A DNA stretch of 6,520 nt from Chitinophagales bacterium (GTDB lineage Bacteria > Bacteroidota > Bacteroidia > Chitinophagales > UBA10324): positions 1 to 6,520 of the forward strand of contig JAJAYG010000368.1 of assembly GCA_026786335.1 (NCBI GenBank), read 5' to 3'. The stretch's first letter is position 1. Each line of letters starts with the position of its first letter. The notes beneath the pieces were generated by a model. It was not told the origin of the DNA, made no database searches, and saw nothing but the letters and a program-made list of their open reading frames with translations. This document shows positions 5,735 through 6,520 of the stretch, one piece after another. The position numbers and the translations under genes were made by a program.

Positions 5735-5770
5735 AATAAGTACTGATTCTACCTTATTTTCACCTCCTTA
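5735..5770 (+). promoter_or_regulatory. Leader hairpin followed by an anti-Shine-Dalgarno-like sequence
   Basis: AATAAGTA (5735-5742) can pair with TACCTTATT (5750-5758) across a single bulged C, making a short hairpin. Two bases later comes CACCTCCTTA (5761-5770), whose first nine bases equal the conserved 3' tail of 16S rRNA (the anti-Shine-Dalgarno region). Both would lie in the leader of the downstream gene. No SD-like partner is visible in that leader. On the minus strand the same bases read TAAGGAGGTG, but no start codon follows at a usable distance. Function is unknown. Confidence 0.3.
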
Positions 5771-5802
5771 ATTATTAATCTTAAATCAAAAAATAATACA
5801 TC

Positions 5803-6520
5803 ATGAAAAAATTTACACATTACGTATTGTTCTCAATTATCTTTTTGTTGCTTACAAATTTGTCATTTTCTCAAACAACAATTTTGAGTACCGATTTCGA
5901 AACAAGCTTACCTGCAGGTTGGTCACAAACCACATTGGCAGATGATGGTGGCTGGCTGTTTGGTATCAATACCGATGTCCAAAGCACTTCATTTCCAATT
6001 CCATCACATACTAAATTTACAGCAACTAATGATGATGCATGCAACTGTGATAAATCTCAGGATTTTCTCACTACTTCGGCAATGGATTTTACCGGCTATT
6101 CAAATATATTTCTAAGTTTTGATTCTTATTTCTTTCGTGCTTATTACGATTCACAGGAAGAAACATATGTGAAAGTAAGCACTGATGGTGGCAATTCATG
6201 GACAATTGTTTACACCCTTCCCGGTGCAGGTGCTTGGAATACAGTTTACGTAAACCTAACAGCTTACGCAGGTCAAACAAACGTTAAAGTTGCTTTGCAT
6301 TATGATGATGGTGGTGGATGGGCTTATGGAAGTGCAGTTGATAATTTTAATGTTTATTCTCCAGTACCGGGTGCAGATATAAGCGTTACATCTGTACTTG
6401 TTGGAAAGATTGACCCTACCCCAACATTTGTTGGATATTCAACTTACATTGTTGATGCTCCTCTAAATGTTAGTTGTGCAATCAGCAATGCTGGAACTGA
6501 AACAATTACCTCTTTTGATA
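5803..6520 (+). CDS. Exported protein with choice-of-anchor-J-like domain (cut by window edge)
   Basis: The ATG at 5803 opens 239 codons without a stop to the window end, so the C-terminus is missing. Residues 1-23 are a signal peptide (ends LSFS), cleaved before QTTI. Residues about 27-186 look like a 'choice-of-anchor J'/cleaved-adhesin-type beta-sandwich. It opens with STDFETSLPAGWSQTTLADD (29-48), followed by GWLFG, and continues through NDDACNCDKSQDFLTTSAMD (76-95), VKVSTDGGNSW (123-133) and the closing SAVDNFNVYS (177-186). Such domains are common in secreted Bacteroidota adhesins and proteases. From about 190 (ADISVTSV) a second, probably Ig-like domain begins, with Cys225. Cys80 and Cys82 form a C-x-C in the first domain. 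A T9SS sorting domain or an Omp28-like domain at the missing C-terminus would be expected by analogy with similar proteins, but cannot be seen. The gene is divergent from the small T9SS gene and probably has a long leader. Confidence 0.85.
   Translation, partial: MKKFTHYVLFSIIFLLLTNLSFSQTTILSTDFETSLPAGWSQTTLADDGGWLFGINTDVQSTSFPIPSHTKFTATNDDACNCDKSQDFLTTSAMDFTGYSNIFLSFDSYFFRAYYDSQEETYVKVSTDGGNSWTIVYTLPGAGAWNTVYVNLTAYAGQTNVKVALHYDDGGGWAYGSAVDNFNVYSPVPGADISVTSVLVGKIDPTPTFVGYSTYIVDAPLNVSCAISNAGTETITSFD

Larger units (their letters stand above)
5552..5802. other. Divergent promoter region between the T9SS gene and the anchor-J gene
   Basis: No gene is seen here. The left end carries the promoter candidate of the T9SS gene and the right two-thirds that of the plus-strand gene. 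A small GC-rich hairpin candidate, CCCCGA-TTT-TCGAGG with one mismatch (5653-5667), stands out in very AT-rich DNA just upstream of the plus-strand promoter candidate and could be an operator. Confidence 0.6.

Noticed and set aside
5761..5770. Minus-strand TAAGGAGGTG as the ribosome site of an unlisted gene
   Set aside because: No ATG, GTG or TTG with an open frame follows at a usable distance on the minus strand, where the sequence goes into the promoter region.
1..6520. CRISPR array, tRNA/rRNA, insertion sequence, integrase or defence system
   Set aside because: I saw no spaced direct repeats, no tRNA-like or rRNA-like sequence, and no transposase, nuclease or phage-type protein; base composition looks uniform.

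Overview
The window looks like chromosomal DNA from an AT-rich Bacteroidota (Bacteroidetes) bacterium. The evidence is a type IX secretion (T9SS) type A C-terminal sorting domain, an Omp28-type lipoprotein, a TlpA-type thioredoxin, a family of outer-membrane barrels I associate with this phylum, almost no Shine-Dalgarno sequences ahead of the genes, and TAnnTTTG-type -7 elements ahead of most genes. All four signal peptidase I substrates appear to start with Gln after cleavage (the Bacteroidetes 'Q-rule'). I cannot name the genus.

Layout. (a) 1-1348, minus strand: start of a phosphate-uptake operon, pstS (complete lipoprotein) followed after 25 bp by pstC (N-terminal 99 codons; runs off the left edge). 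(b) 1349-1701: 353-bp gene-free region holding the probable pstS promoter, two short palindromes and a Pho-box-like direct repeat. (c) 1702-4158, minus strand: a two-gene unit, an outer-membrane beta-barrel protein (DUF6029-like) followed after 27 bp by an Omp28-like lipoprotein with a CPNC thioredoxin motif. (d) 4159-4292: divergent promoter region. (e) 4293-4790, plus strand: periplasmic TlpA-like thioredoxin with WCVPC, followed by a strong hairpin terminator shared with the convergent gene. (f) 4868-5551, minus strand: small T9SS-secreted protein. (g) 5552-5802: second divergent promoter region, with a long leader ahead of (h) 5803-end, plus strand: an exported protein with a choice-of-anchor-J-like domain, cut by the right edge.

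How the genes may work together. PstS and PstC are ordinary high-affinity phosphate uptake. The remaining five genes form a cell-envelope neighbourhood with a thiol theme. Two encode thioredoxin-fold proteins with active-site CxxC motifs. The barrel and the small T9SS protein each have exactly two cysteines, both in a C-x4-C arrangement, and the last gene has a C-x-C motif. An exported thiol-disulfide module acting on outer-membrane or secreted clients is a reasonable inference, but nothing in the sequence proves it. I found no CRISPR array, tRNA, rRNA, insertion sequence, phage gene or defence gene.
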